Assembly: GCA_963724435.1 (NCBI GenBank)
Contig: CAVRUN010000001.1
Coordinates: 124,001 to 188,000 of the forward strand
Direction: 5' to 3'
Source of the DNA: AP-15 sp963724435
GTDB taxonomy: Bacteria; Pseudomonadota; Alphaproteobacteria; ATCC43930; CGMCC-115725
DNA: 64,000 nt
Shown: piece by piece, positions 17,323 through 26,553 of the stretch
How the letters are laid out: each line of letters opens with the position of its first letter
Numbering within the stretch: the first letter of the stretch is position 1
The notes under the pieces: model-generated
What the model was told of the DNA's origin: nothing
The model's input: the letters and a program-made list of their open reading frames with translations, nothing else
Databases searched by the model: none
Program-made: the position numbers and the translations under genes

Positions 17323-18084
17323 ATGAATGATGCGATGAGTTTGGCCGAACGCGCCGACGCGCTCGAAGCCAAAATGATGCGCGAATTGGACGATCAGATC
17401 TATGTCAGATCGCGCCTCTTTATGCTTGCGGACGGCGACGCGAGCATCCCCAATACGGCAGCATTGGTGGCGCAAAACCCGGGCAAGAAATTCTGCATGG
17501 GTGACGATGCGCGGCTGCCGAAAATGCCGGAACGGCCAACCCTGATCGATTTCTTCAAATACCGTTTTGGCCCGGCCAACCATCTGCTGCAAAGCGCGCG
17601 GCATGCGGTCAAGGCCGGCATGGACGACAAAGTCGTGCTCGCCTGCCTACTCCACGATATCGGCGTCATCGGGTTTATCCGCGCCGATCACGGCTATTGG
17701 GGCGCGCAACTGGTCGAACCCTATGTCGACGAGGAAACCTCGTGGGCCATCCGCGCGCATCAAGCATTGCGGTTTTACGCCGACGAGTCGGTGGGCTATG
17801 CCTACCCCGAATCCTATGTCAAGAATTTCGGCGCCGACTACCGGCCCGACCCCTACATCGAAGAAGAGTACCAGCGTGCCCGCAATCACAAATGGTACAT
17901 GACGGCCCGGATGATCACGGTGCACGACATTTATTCATTCGACCCCGACGTGGTGGTCGAGCTTGACGAATTCGCCGATGTGATCGGCCGCAATTTCAAG
18001 CAACCGAAGGAAGGGCTCGGTTTTGACAACAGCCCGGTTGCGCATATGTGGCGCACCCTGATCCGCCCGACAAAATTTCTCTGA
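17323..18084 (+). CDS. HD-domain protein (putative phosphohydrolase)
   Basis: The core VLACLLHDIGVIGFIRADHGYWGAQLVEPYV contains the HD metal motif (His-Asp at about residues 108-109). Upstream QSARHAV supplies a likely first His and downstream IRAHQALRF another. The surrounding 253 residues are soluble with no other domain. It resembles HD proteins of alphaproteobacteria with unknown substrates; relation to inositol oxygenase or myo-HD hydrolases is possible but unproven. It is divergent from the racemase-like gene. Confidence 0.82.
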   Translation: MNDAMSLAERADALEAKMMRELDDQIYVRSRLFMLADGDASIPNTAALVAQNPGKKFCMGDDARLPKMPERPTLIDFFKYRFGPANHLLQSARHAVKAGMDDKVVLACLLHDIGVIGFIRADHGYWGAQLVEPYVDEETSWAIRAHQALRFYADESVGYAYPESYVKNFGADYRPDPYIEEEYQRARNHKWYMTARMITVHDIYSFDPDVVVELDEFADVIGRNFKQPKEGLGFDNSPVAHMWRTLIRPTKFL

Positions 18085-18140
18085 TCGGTCGGGTCTTCGC
18101 CGCGACGCCGTGCGGTTTTGCGGGACTCGCGCTCGCCAGA

Positions 18141-18167
18141 CCGCGGCTCGGCTCAGCCGAACCGCGG
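18141..18167. terminator. Bidirectional hairpin between convergent genes
   Basis: A 13-bp stem with one mismatch (CCGCGGCTCGGCT with AGCCGAACCGCGG) around a single C lies between the HD gene and the convergent VOC gene. The position suits a shared terminator, although no U-tract is present. Confidence 0.5.
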
Positions 18168-18176
18168 GTGCTCGCG

Positions 18177-18719
18177 TCAGGCCCTGCTGAGCCGGCTCTC
18201 GACCTCAGCCTTCCATTGGTCGAGCGGCATAAAGCCCGGGGTCTCGCGGCAATGCTGGTCGTTTTGCGCGACGATCTCGTGGTTTGGCAATGACAGGTCG
18301 ATCGGCACGCCATGCGGTTGCGGCACATACCAGGGCGTATCCATGTAGATCTCGATCATATTCCCCTCGGGATCGGGGAAATAGCAGGACAGCGCGTTGC
18401 CGTGGCTGGTCTGCCGGATGTTCTCGATCCCGGCGGCGCGGGCGCGACCAAAAACCGTCTTTAGCGCATCGAGATCGGGGACCTTGAACGAGACCTGGTT
18501 GACCGTGGACACACCCTCGGGCGCCCGGCCGGAGACCACGACGAATTGATGGTGATGCTCGGGCGACGCGGTCATAAAGGCGAGTTCGCCGCCGCGGCTG
18601 CTGATGCCGCGGTCCGATACCACCAGCCCGACAACATCGGTGTAGAAATCGACCATCCTCGACAAATCGCGAGCATAAACGCCGCAATGCGAAAGCTGTG
18701 GGTGAAAGCGCGACGGCAT
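18177..18719 (-). CDS. VOC-family (glyoxalase/extradiol dioxygenase-like) protein
   Basis: Two beta-alpha-beta-beta-beta units are recognisable: PQLSHCGVYARDLSRMVDFYTDVVGL at the start, with His as first metal ligand, and DPEGNMIEIYMDTPW, with Glu as the last ligand. HHHQFVVVSG in between supplies a middle histidine. This is the typical metal site of catechol 2,3-dioxygenase-like VOC enzymes, and the substrate is unknown. The ATG at 18717-18719 has AAGGAGG 6-7 nt upstream. Length is 180 residues. Confidence 0.88.
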   Translation of the reverse strand: MPSRFHPQLSHCGVYARDLSRMVDFYTDVVGLVVSDRGISSRGGELAFMTASPEHHHQFVVVSGRAPEGVSTVNQVSFKVPDLDALKTVFGRARAAGIENIRQTSHGNALSCYFPDPEGNMIEIYMDTPWYVPQPHGVPIDLSLPNHEIVAQNDQHCRETPGFMPLDQWKAEVESRLSRA

Positions 18720-19477
18720 TACCGACCTCCTTGCTAATAAGCGCCAATTCCAGCAGCCAATATCGCTCGCGTAGACCGTCAATCAAACCGATTATTTTAG
18801 AGGTTCGATCGCTCCGTCGACCAGGGCGAGCGATAACCGCACCCCCGGCGTCGCGGCAAGCCAGCCGATCGGCGGCACAGCACCAAATCCTCAATTGACG
18901 AGAGTAGCCAAGAAGTAACGGCCGCGATAAGCGCCAAATCGAGGAATTTGGTTGAATATTGAACGTAAGACAGCTGCAAGCTGAACCGAAACTGCAGAGC
19001 GCGTTAACAGTGATCGCCATCGCCAGAGCCCCGGGGGCGGCACAATGAGCCTCAGCATCATCGATATGGCGGATCCTGATGGAAACAAGCGCCGTTTGTC
19101 ATCGCGCCCCATACCGATCCGGAGTGGCTGCGTCGCTACGACGAGCGCTGGTCGATGTCGAATGTCGTGCGCGAACGCGTATGGCTTTCCGGGGGGCCGG
19201 GCGATTTGAGCGGGGAGAAAAGCGGCTGCTGAGCGCGCTGGCGCCGCATCTGCAGCGCGAGGTGGCATTAAATCTTCGGCTCTCACGTATCGAAATGCAG
19301 CGGGAGGGGGCTGCCGAGATGCCGAACCGTTGCGACCACGGCGCCATTTTGGTCGATCCAAGGCCCGTATACTGTTCGCTCTGGGGACACCGGTGGTCGC
19401 CGGCGTCCACCAGAGCGGAAGAACCTCCCCGAAAGGACGGCCCTCCTCAGTTTTGCCTCTGCAATAAGCCGAACAGC
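18720..19477. other. 758-bp stretch without an intact gene
   Basis: It lies between two VOC genes on the same strand. It holds the VOC promoter region and, at 19095-19385, decayed sequence resembling a LuxR-type regulator. No intact reading frame with a ribosome binding site was found. Confidence 0.5.
19095..19385 (+). pseudogene. Remnant resembling a LuxR-family regulator sensor region
   Basis: One frame reads DPEWLRRYDERWSMSNVVRER and, after a shift near 19200, the neighbouring frame reads ERGEKRLLSALAPHLQREVAL and CDHGAILVDPR. These follow the order seen in the sensor half of large alphaproteobacterial LuxR regulators (APHLQRAL...DGVILVD). No start and no helix-turn-helix domain follow, and part of the middle is missing. 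I treat it as a degraded fragment; the family assignment is by eye. Confidence 0.42.
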
Positions 19478-19843
19478 TTATCGAGCAACCCCAACGAGCT
19501 TGTGGCCATCAGGGTCACGAAGATAAGCGAGATAAGCGCCATTTGGGCGCACGCCAGGCGGATCCTCGATTGATGTTCCGCCATTCGCAACGCCGGCGTT
19601 GTGCCACGCTTCGGCCTGTTTGGCGTCACTCATCAAAAAGCCGATTGTGCCGCCGTTAAGGGTCGTCGCCGGCTTGCCATCGATGGGTTTGCTGACCATG
19701 AAACGGCCGCCATTGTGCGAGTAAGCCAGGCGGCCTCTAGCGTCTTCAACACCAGGTTGAGCACCCATTGCGGCAAAGAGGGCATCGTAGAATTTCTTTG
19801 ATCGGGCAATATCGTTGCTCCCGATCATGATGTGGCTAAACAT
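19478..19843 (-). CDS. VOC-family small protein
   Basis: A 121-residue single-unit glyoxalase-fold protein: MFSHIMIGSNDIARSKKFYDALFAAMGA at the N-terminus, GGTIGFLMSD in the middle and the closing YLRDPDGHKLVG. Relatives are widespread, uncharacterised and probably dimeric, with a metal or antibiotic-binding site between subunits. No neighbour suggests a substrate; a LuxR remnant lies immediately downstream. Confidence 0.88.
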   Translation of the reverse strand: MFSHIMIGSNDIARSKKFYDALFAAMGAQPGVEDARGRLAYSHNGGRFMVSKPIDGKPATTLNGGTIGFLMSDAKQAEAWHNAGVANGGTSIEDPPGVRPNGAYLAYLRDPDGHKLVGVAR

Positions 19844-20186
19844 TCATTTTGTCCTTTATTGAGAATTACGCGCTCCCGCGTCTCCGCCGCGCGCGGAAAG
19901 CGGTCGGCGGGCGAAACAGTATAACGAGCCGACGATCGGCATAAGACCAAAATCTGTCCCACTCTATCGCCGAGTGTGATCCGTCTGTAACGGCTAGGCG
20001 TTCGGCGCTAGCGCTCCGCTTTGGGGCATGAAGGGCGGTTCCGCCGACGAGTCGGGTTCCGGCTATGGGTTCAGGAAGGAGATGACACCAAGAGGAAACT
20101 CGCGATCAGCCAGCTAGCTTCGTTCCTTTCAATCATGCACAGGATGGCTACGAGGATCGGCGGTGCTTCAACACTAGGAGTGACAA

Positions 20187-20324
20187 TTGCGCATCTGCCT
20201 CATATTGACCGCCGTCTTGGCACTCGGGTCAGCCGCTTCGGCAGCGAGCGGGACCGGCCGACTGCGATCTTGTGCCTTTTCCCGCCGGTCGGCCGAGCAA
20301 CCCTCGCCCGTCGAGACGGCGTGA
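20187..20324 (+). CDS. Possible secreted micro-protein
   Basis: A TTG at 20187 with AGGAG about 7 nt upstream opens a 45-residue frame. It begins with a credible signal peptide (MRICLILTAVLALGSAASA) followed by a short basic tail with one cysteine. It could be a real micro-protein or the surviving 5' end of a decayed exported protein. The rest of the gap 19844-20338 shows nothing recognisable. Confidence 0.33.
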   Translation: MRICLILTAVLALGSAASAASGTGRLRSCAFSRRSAEQPSPVETA

Positions 20325-20338
20325 GGCGCTAAACCTCG

Positions 20339-20824
20339 TTACGCACCCAGGCGGACCACCATGCCGTCAGCCCCGAGGCTCAACGACAGTCCCTGGCGTC
20401 TCGCACGCAATTGCAAATAGACCCCGTTCGAGTTCTGCAGCCACATCTGGCCTTTGCCTTGCTCGCCGATGGCCCAGCCAGTGCGCGCCTGACCGTAGAC
20501 GCCGTTGAAGTCGTCAAGGCGGCGAAGATTGTAAACCGTACCGACGGCGTCGATCGTCGATATCCCGATCCCACCAATGCCCAGGCCGCCCAACTTGAAC
20601 GGGTAGGCGCGGCCGCGGAAATACAATGTCCCGCCGCCCATGGCGCCGCTGCCGATAAATGCAACTTGCACCTGATGGATGTTGACGCTTCCCGACGGGC
20701 GCGCGGGGGCCGCGCTCCGCGCCATCGCTGAGACCGCTAGTGCGCTTACGAGTAGCGCTGCCAATGTTCCGCGGTAAATCCAGCGGGCCGCCAGTCGGCG
20801 ACAAGACCGAAAAAACATTGGCAT
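20339..20824 (-). CDS. Exported conserved hypothetical protein, last gene of the pta-ackA operon
   Basis: A 161-residue protein with a signal peptide (TLAALLVSALAVSAMA, ending near residue 35) and a mature beta-rich, glycine-rich domain: GTLYFRGRAYPFKLGGLGIGG, then DAVGTVYNL, DDFNGVYGQA and a closing LSLSLGADGMVV. A paralogue with the same pattern lies at 51419-51855. Its start is 35 bp after the stop of the upstream gene on the same strand, so it probably shares the FNR-box promoter at 26668. I know the pattern from alphaproteobacteria and burkholderias but know no function for it. A periplasmic location is inferred. Confidence 0.8.
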   Translation of the reverse strand: MPMFFRSCRRLAARWIYRGTLAALLVSALAVSAMARSAAPARPSGSVNIHQVQVAFIGSGAMGGGTLYFRGRAYPFKLGGLGIGGIGISTIDAVGTVYNLRRLDDFNGVYGQARTGWAIGEQGKGQMWLQNSNGVYLQLRARRQGLSLSLGADGMVVRLGA

Positions 20825-20859
20825 CCTTCCCTAGACGTGCTTACCGGCCGGTTTTTCGG

Positions 20860-21330
20860 CTACTTCCAGGTCAGGAAAAAGCCGATGTCGCCGGGCATGC
20901 CTCCGGGATATTCGACCACCTCCGCCTTGAGCCCAAAGCCAAGCGGCTGCAGCTGGCTGCGCCAGAATTCGTATCCCGCCTTGGGTCGACCTTCCAAGGT
21001 GGATTCCCAACCGGCCTCGGAATTGTTGATGCGGCGGCCGCGATCGGTGCACATCGTATTGGGAAAACGGTAGACCTGGACCTCGCTTTGGCCGCGTTCG
21101 GCCGCTTGGCTGACCAGCTGCATCACCTGTTGCAGCACTTGTTCAGGGGTGCGATCCGGCGGTTTGTGAAACTCCGCCATCACCGCTTTTTGCTGCTCTT
21201 CCTGCACCTGCATGCGGCGCGCCTCTTCGGCTGCTTTCGCCGCTTCGCGCTCAGCCATGCGGCGCTTGATATCGGTGGCGGAAAAGATCCCGGCGGCGGA
21301 CGGTTGCGTCGTGCCCCGATCTCCAGACAT
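20860..21330 (-). CDS. Conserved hypothetical protein in the ackA operon
   Basis: A soluble 156-residue protein with an N-terminal charged helix (KRRMAEREAAKAAEEARRM, about residues 22-40) likely to be coiled coil. A compact C-terminal domain follows with YRFPNTMCTDRGRRINN, GWESTLEGRPKAGYEFW and GFFLTWK. The ATG at 21328-21330 has GGAGG 7 nt upstream. It lies 16 bp after the acetate kinase stop. The gene is often seen beside pta-ackA-fabI sets in alphaproteobacteria (recalled, unverified); function unknown. Confidence 0.8.
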   Translation of the reverse strand: MSGDRGTTQPSAAGIFSATDIKRRMAEREAAKAAEEARRMQVQEEQQKAVMAEFHKPPDRTPEQVLQQVMQLVSQAAERGQSEVQVYRFPNTMCTDRGRRINNSEAGWESTLEGRPKAGYEFWRSQLQPLGFGLKAEVVEYPGGMPGDIGFFLTWK

Positions 21331-21346
21331 GGCTATTCCTCCGAAC

Positions 21347-22531
21347 TCAACTTTGCAGCAGCGCGCGGGCGTGGCGCGCAATCATCATATTCTCGTCGGT
21401 CTTGATGACAAAAGCCGCGACGCGGCTCGCGGGTGTGCTGATGCGTGCCTTGTGCTCGCGGTTGGCCGTGTCGTCCAACTCCAGCCCGAGCCAGCTGCAG
21501 GCCCGGCAGATGGCGGCGCGAACCGATGCCGCATTCTCGCCGACCCCGGCGGTGAACACGACGCCGTCTAGCCCGCCGAGGGCCGACGCCAGCGAGGCGA
21601 TGTGACCCGCCACCCGATAGCAGAACACCTCGATCGCGAAACGCGCCCGTGGCTGGTCGCTGGCTAGCAATTCGCGAAAATCCGACGAAATCCCGGACAG
21701 TCCGAGCATGCCGGAGCGGCGATACAGCAGATCGACAAGTGCGTCCGGCTGCATGTTTTTTTGCTGGATCAGGTGCAAGATGACGCCGGCGTCGAGTGCG
21801 CCGCAGCGGGTCCCCATTGGCAAGCCGTCGAGCGCGGTGAAGCCCATTGTCGACGCGATCGAGGTGCGCTCGCGCAGCGCGCAAGCCGAGCAGCCGTTCC
21901 CGAGATGCGCCACCACGACGCGGCCGTTGGCAATCTCGGGCGCCCGCTCGGGCAGGACCGAGGCGATGTACTCGTAGGATAGCCCATGAAAGCCGTAGCG
22001 CCGAATACCCTCCTCGAAAAACGAATAGGGTAGGGCAAAGGCCTGCTCGACCTCGGGCGCTGTCCGGTGAAACGCGGTGTCGAAACACGCGACCTGCGGC
22101 AGTCCGGGGTTGAGCTGCTGCGCCATCTTGATCGGCGCCAGGTTAAACGGCTCGTGCAGCGGTGCCAGCGGTACCAGCGTCTCCAGCTCGGCCAACAATT
22201 CCGGTGTGACCCGGGCTGGCCGCGAGTAGCGCATTCCGCCATGAACGACGCGATGGCCGAGCGCCGCCAATCGCCGGTTGCCGAGCCTCTCCCTCGCCCA
22301 GGGTAAGATCGTCGGCAGCACTTCGCTCGGGACAGTTGGCGGCTTTGGGCCCAAATCCGGCGGATCGAGTTTTTCGCCATTTTGCCCGGTGGCGCTCGCT
22401 GAGGGATGCGCGCCGATCCCGTCGACTTGCCCGCTCAGGATGCGCTGCTCGCCCTCGTAAAAGCTGAATTTGAGCGAGGAGGAACCGGCGTTGATAACGC
22501 CGATCAGCGGCTCGGCATTTGCTGCGCTCAT
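21347..22531 (-). CDS. ackA: Acetate kinase
   Basis: Acetate kinase interconverts acetyl phosphate plus ADP with acetate plus ATP. Hallmarks are VINAGSSSLKFSFYE at the N-terminus, HRVVHGGMRYS, the second signature YGFHGLSYEYIA, the phosphate loop VVVAHLGNGCSACAL and DGVVFTAGVGENAA. Length (394 residues) is normal and the frame is clean. It lies 20 bp after fabI and completes a Pta-AckA pathway if the damaged pta is functional. Confidence 0.96.
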   Translation of the reverse strand: MSAANAEPLIGVINAGSSSLKFSFYEGEQRILSGQVDGIGAHPSASATGQNGEKLDPPDLGPKPPTVPSEVLPTILPWARERLGNRRLAALGHRVVHGGMRYSRPARVTPELLAELETLVPLAPLHEPFNLAPIKMAQQLNPGLPQVACFDTAFHRTAPEVEQAFALPYSFFEEGIRRYGFHGLSYEYIASVLPERAPEIANGRVVVAHLGNGCSACALRERTSIASTMGFTALDGLPMGTRCGALDAGVILHLIQQKNMQPDALVDLLYRRSGMLGLSGISSDFRELLASDQPRARFAIEVFCYRVAGHIASLASALGGLDGVVFTAGVGENAASVRAAICRACSWLGLELDDTANREHKARISTPASRVAAFVIKTDENMMIARHARALLQS

Positions 22532-22551
22532 CGTGTGCGAGCTCCCCTTCC

Positions 22552-23346
22552 TTAGCCGAGGATATTATAGCCGCCGTCGATATAGATCGTGTTGCCGGTC
22601 ATCGCACCCGCGTATTGGCTCGCGAGGAAGACACAGGCGGCGCCGACCTCTTCGATCGTCACCAGGCGCCGGGCCGGGGCACGTTCCGCGACCCGCTCCA
22701 TTAGTGCGTCGAAATCGGGGATTCCCGAGGCGGCGCGGGTCGCCAGCGGGCCCGGGCTGATCGCATGCACCCGGATGCCCCTGGGGCCGAGTTCGGCTGC
22801 CAGATAGCGCACCGTCGATTCGAGCGCCGCCTTGACCGGGCCCATGATCCCGTAATTTTCAATGACCTGGTTGGCGCCGTGATAGCTCATCGCGAAGATC
22901 GCGCCGCCCGATGTCATCAGCTTTTCGGCGCGTCTCGTCAGGTCGAGAAGCGACCAGCACGACACGTCCATCGCGGTCAGAAAGCCATCTCGCGGGCAAT
23001 CGGTCACGCGGCCTTCGAGCGCCTGGCGCGGGGCAAAAGCAATCGAGTGGACGAGAATGTCGAGCCGTCCCCATCGCGATTCGATCGCCTCGAACAGCGC
23101 ATCGACCTGCGCGGCGTCGCGCACCTCCAACGGCAGCAACAAGGGTGCCCCGACCGCCGAGGCCAATGGCTCGACATAGGGCCGCGCCCGCTCGTTGAGG
23201 TAGGTCATCGCGATTTCGGCGCCAAAGCGATGCATGGCCTCGGCGCACCCCCAGGCGATCGACCGATCGTTGGCGACGCCGACGATCAGCGCCTTTTTTC
23301 CGCTCAAGATGGCGGGATGCGCCATATCCGAGGCTTGCTCCGGCAT
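22552..23346 (-). CDS. fabI: Enoyl-ACP reductase (FabI-type SDR)
   Basis: FabI reduces enoyl-ACP in fatty acid elongation using NAD(P)H. The N-terminal nucleotide site LIVGVANDRSIAWGCAEAMHRFGAEIAMTYL is the FabI variant of the SDR glycine motif. HSIAFAPR, the region AMSYHGANQVIENYGIMGPVKAAL (Tyr and Lys spaced as Y-x6-K) and HAISPGPLATRAASGI match FabI. The ATG at 23344-23346 lies 11 bp after the pta stop; a second ATG 21 bp in is possible. Its place in a pta-ackA operon suggests a second, specialised copy rather than the housekeeping one, which is inference. Confidence 0.9.
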   Translation of the reverse strand: MPEQASDMAHPAILSGKKALIVGVANDRSIAWGCAEAMHRFGAEIAMTYLNERARPYVEPLASAVGAPLLLPLEVRDAAQVDALFEAIESRWGRLDILVHSIAFAPRQALEGRVTDCPRDGFLTAMDVSCWSLLDLTRRAEKLMTSGGAIFAMSYHGANQVIENYGIMGPVKAALESTVRYLAAELGPRGIRVHAISPGPLATRAASGIPDFDALMERVAERAPARRLVTIEEVGAACVFLASQYAGAMTGNTIYIDGGYNILG

Positions 23347-23357
23347 AGGGCGTCTCT

Positions 23358-24309
23358 CTATCGGATCGCTGCAGCGGCGCTGCGGCGGCGGCAGTCGGCG
23401 ACGAGGCTCGCGACGGCGCACGAGGCCAGTCGGGTGATGACGCTGTCGGCGCGGCTTGTCAGGATGATCGGCACCCGCGCGCCGAGCACGATGCCGGCGG
23501 CGGCGGCTCCGGCGAGAAATGAGCAGGCTCTTGGCCAGCATGTTGCCGGCTTCGAGATCAGGCACCACCAGCACATTGGCATGTCCCGCCACCGGCGAGA
23601 CAATGTTCTTGATCGCCGCCGCTTCCGGGTTGATCGCGTTATCGAGCGCGAGCGGCCCATCGAGGGTGCCGCCGGTGATCTGTCCGCGCTCTGCCATTTT
23701 GCACAATGCCGCGGCTTCGATCGTCGAGGGAACCGCCGGGTTGACGGTTTCCATCGCCGACATGATCGCTACCCGCACTTCGGGAAACCCGAGCGCGTGG
23801 CCGAGATCGATCGCGTTTTGCACGATATCGACCTTGTCGGCGAGGCTTGGCGCGATATTAACCGCGGCATCGGTGATGATCAGCGGGTCCGGATGGCCGG
23901 GCACATCCATCACAAAGCAATGGCTAATACGGCGCGCGGTGCGAATGCCGGTCTCCCGCGCGACCACGGCGCCCATCAGTTCGTCGGTGTGCAGGCTGCC
24001 TTTCATCAGCGCTTCGGCCTTGCCTTCGCGAACAAGCTCGACCGCCTTCGCCGCCGAATCGTGACTGTGCGCCAATTCAACGAGCGGAAACCGTGATATG
24101 TCGGCCTTGGCAAGCCCGGCCGCGTCGCGAATGCGCGCTGGCGGGCCCACCAGGATGGGATCGATCAGCCCAAGCTGCGCCGCCTCGACAGCGCCCTCGA
24201 TCGAGATCTGGTCGCAGGGATGAACGACTGCGGTCTTTACCGGCGGCAGTCGCTGCGCCGCTTGCACGAGCCGGTCGTAGCGTTCGCGTCCGCCCGAGTC
24301 GATGCTCAT
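23358..24309 (-). pseudogene. pta: Phosphate acetyltransferase, frameshifted near the 3' end
   Basis: Pta converts acetyl-CoA and phosphate to acetyl phosphate. The first 265 or so residues read well: VVHPCDQISIEGAVEAAQLG, LMKGSLHTDELMGAVV, DAAVNIAPSLADKVDIVQNA and VVPDLEAGNMLAKSLL. The frame then slips at about 23515-23522. The family continuation FLAGAAAAGIVLGARVPIILTSRADS is in the neighbouring frame and runs to a TAG at 23358. The total of 952 nt is one more than a multiple of three, fitting a single inserted base. If uncorrected, the frame runs on into fabI as a chimera of 585 residues. Error or real lesion cannot be told from sequence alone. Confidence 0.85.
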
Positions 24310-24314
24310 AGTGG

Positions 24315-26553
24315 CTACTCCGCAGCCGTCTGGCGCCGCGGCGGGTCGGCAATTTCAACGGGTAGGTCGAGCAGCTTTTCTACGTATGCCAACCGCCTGT
24401 GGGCTTCGGGCGACAATGCGCCGCGCGCCTCCAGGACGCGATGGAGTAATGCTAACGCCTGCTCGCATTTCCGACGATCGCCTTTCATTAGTTTCGGCAA
24501 TGCCGTGATCGCCCGCTCTCCATCCTGCAGAACGATCAGATACTGGTCTTTCACAATCTCTTTAAACCGCTCGAGGCCGATGCGCTCGGCCGGCGGCAGC
24601 TCGGCGCCGATCTGCTTCATCGCGGCAAGCCCGCGCTCATCGACCTTGCCTTCCGGCAGACGGATGTAGATCAGCGCCCGTAGGACCGCTTCGGGCAGGC
24701 CGCCTTTATCGATGCATTCTTCGAGATGAGCGGCGGCTTGGGTGACGGCGGCCTCGCGCGCCACATCACGCGCAATGCGGCGGTTGACTGAGGTTCCGTC
24801 GGCGCGCAATCCCACCATCGCCTGCAGGATCGGAGAACCGTAGGTATTAAAGAAAAACGCCTCCGTCGCCGCGTCGCGCGCCTCTCCCCAGAGCTTCAGC
24901 CCGTCGCCGATCATTTCCGAAATCGTATGCTGCCACGCCAGGAAGGGATTGTCCGGGTTCACCGGGCGGCGGTTTTCGCGCACCGTCTCAGCCCAACTGG
25001 CGACCGGCCGCATTAATGGGTTTTGGTCAGCAAAAAGCTCGAAACGGAGGCGATTCGGGTGGGCGTGCCGCATCGTTTCGGCGCCGCTCTCGGTTACGGT
25101 CGCACGCACTGCCGGCCGCATCAGCGTGCTGTAGACGCCCTGAGTGACTTCGGAAACTCTGGCGGCGGTCGCAAATGCAAGGTCGTCCTCGGAGCTGTTG
25201 CCGCCCAGCGCGCGGATATCGTCGAGCCTGCGGGTTTCCAGGGTGAACAGGTAGTCGCCCTGTACCAAATCCGGGTTTTCGACATTTCCATCGATGCCGG
25301 TAATCACCGCCTCGTATAAACCAGGCGGCATCAAATCGATCATGTCCATCGACGTGCGCGAATTCCTCGTGCTCCTTGGTTGCTACTTTGCCGGAGACAA
25401 AGATTCCGAGGTGGCCAACGCTGTGGTGCAAGCAATAGACGATCGTTTGGCCGGCCGCGACGATTTCGTCCTCATGGTTATAGAGATCGAGAATCCAGTC
25501 CAATGCCTGCTGTGGCGGCGTAATATCGTCGCCCCACGAGCAGAATACGATGATCGGCGATTTGATGTTGCGCAGGTCGATCCGCAATCCGCTGGAGCTG
25601 CGCAGCTCGCCGGAAGCGAGCTTGTTACCAACGAACAATTGATCGGCAATCGACTGCATTTCCCCGGCATTGAGCAATACCGGACTGCCCCACCATTTCT
25701 CGAATTCGAGAAAGCGCGGCGGTTCGGTATCGATCTTCGAATAAACGTTATAGATCTTCTTCCAATAGGTGTTGTCGGGGTGCATCAACTCGAAGTTGGC
25801 GACAAGATTGGCGCCATCGAATATTCCGTTACCGAGGTCACCGGCAAGCGAGGTCAGCCACGTGCCGCCCAGCAAGCCGCCAAGATAGCGCATCGGATTT
25901 TTGCCGTGCACGCCGGCCCAATAAGATAATGGCGAACCTGCGAGCATGATCGGTCCGACATGGTCCGGATGGATCGCGCTCATCATCATGATTTGCCAAC
26001 CGGCCTGGCAGTTGCCGATCAGGCACGGCTTACCTTGGGCGTTCGGGTGCCGCTTAACAACCTCCTCGACAAATAGCGCTTCTGCTTCGCACACATCCGC
26101 GATCGTCTGACCGGGCATCGGTTCGGGCAAAAATCCGACAAAATAGCAAGGATGCCCGGCTGCGAGCGCCACTCCGATTTCACTGTCGTGCTTCATACCG
26201 CCAATACCCGGGCCATGCCCGGCGCGCGGGTCAAAGACGATAAACGGCCGTTTGTTTTGGTCGATTACGGTGCCTGATGGCGGGATGATCCGCACCAACC
26301 CGTAATTCACCGGGCGCGGCAGTGTCCTGCCATCGAGAACCAGTTCGGCTTCAAAACTCAGAACGTTGGGGACCTTGCGGGCGTTGTGCTCGAGACAGTT
26401 ATTGCCGCGCTGCCGCAATACATCCAGGAACAGAATAGAGCGCTGCCAGGCGTCGACCCAGTAGTCAACCAAATCGCTGGCTTCGGGTATCGGCCACAAC
26501 GGTGATGGATATGCGGTCTTCTCGGGCACTTTCGGTTCTGAATTACCTTGCAT
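24315..26553 (-). pseudogene. DUF3141 / PHA-synthase-like hydrolase, frameshifted
   Basis: DUF3141 proteins are about 750-800 residues with an alpha/beta-hydrolase core related to PhaC. The N-terminal part shows YWVDAWQRSILFLDVLRQRG, FIVFDPRAGHGPGIGGMKHDSE and the nucleophile box GNCQAGW, with Cys as in PHA synthases. At about 25350-25356 the frame breaks; the continuation MDMIDLMPPGLYEAVITGIDG and the remaining 340 residues lie in the next frame. The total of 2239 nt again implies one extra base. It is first in the minus-strand operon (pta starts 5 bp later), with an FNR-type box 115 bp upstream. I chose the ATG at 26551-26553. Confidence 0.85.

Noticed and set aside
22765..24096. Long plus-strand open frame (443 codons) opposite fabI and pta
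   Set aside because: It is the antisense shadow of two recognisable genes, has no family resemblance, and such shadows are common in high-GC DNA.
22552..24309. A true Pta-FabI fusion protein of 585 residues
   Set aside because: The joining segment is Arg-rich out-of-frame translation, while the neighbouring frame carries the proper Pta C-terminus ending 11 bp before the FabI start. A frameshift explains it better.
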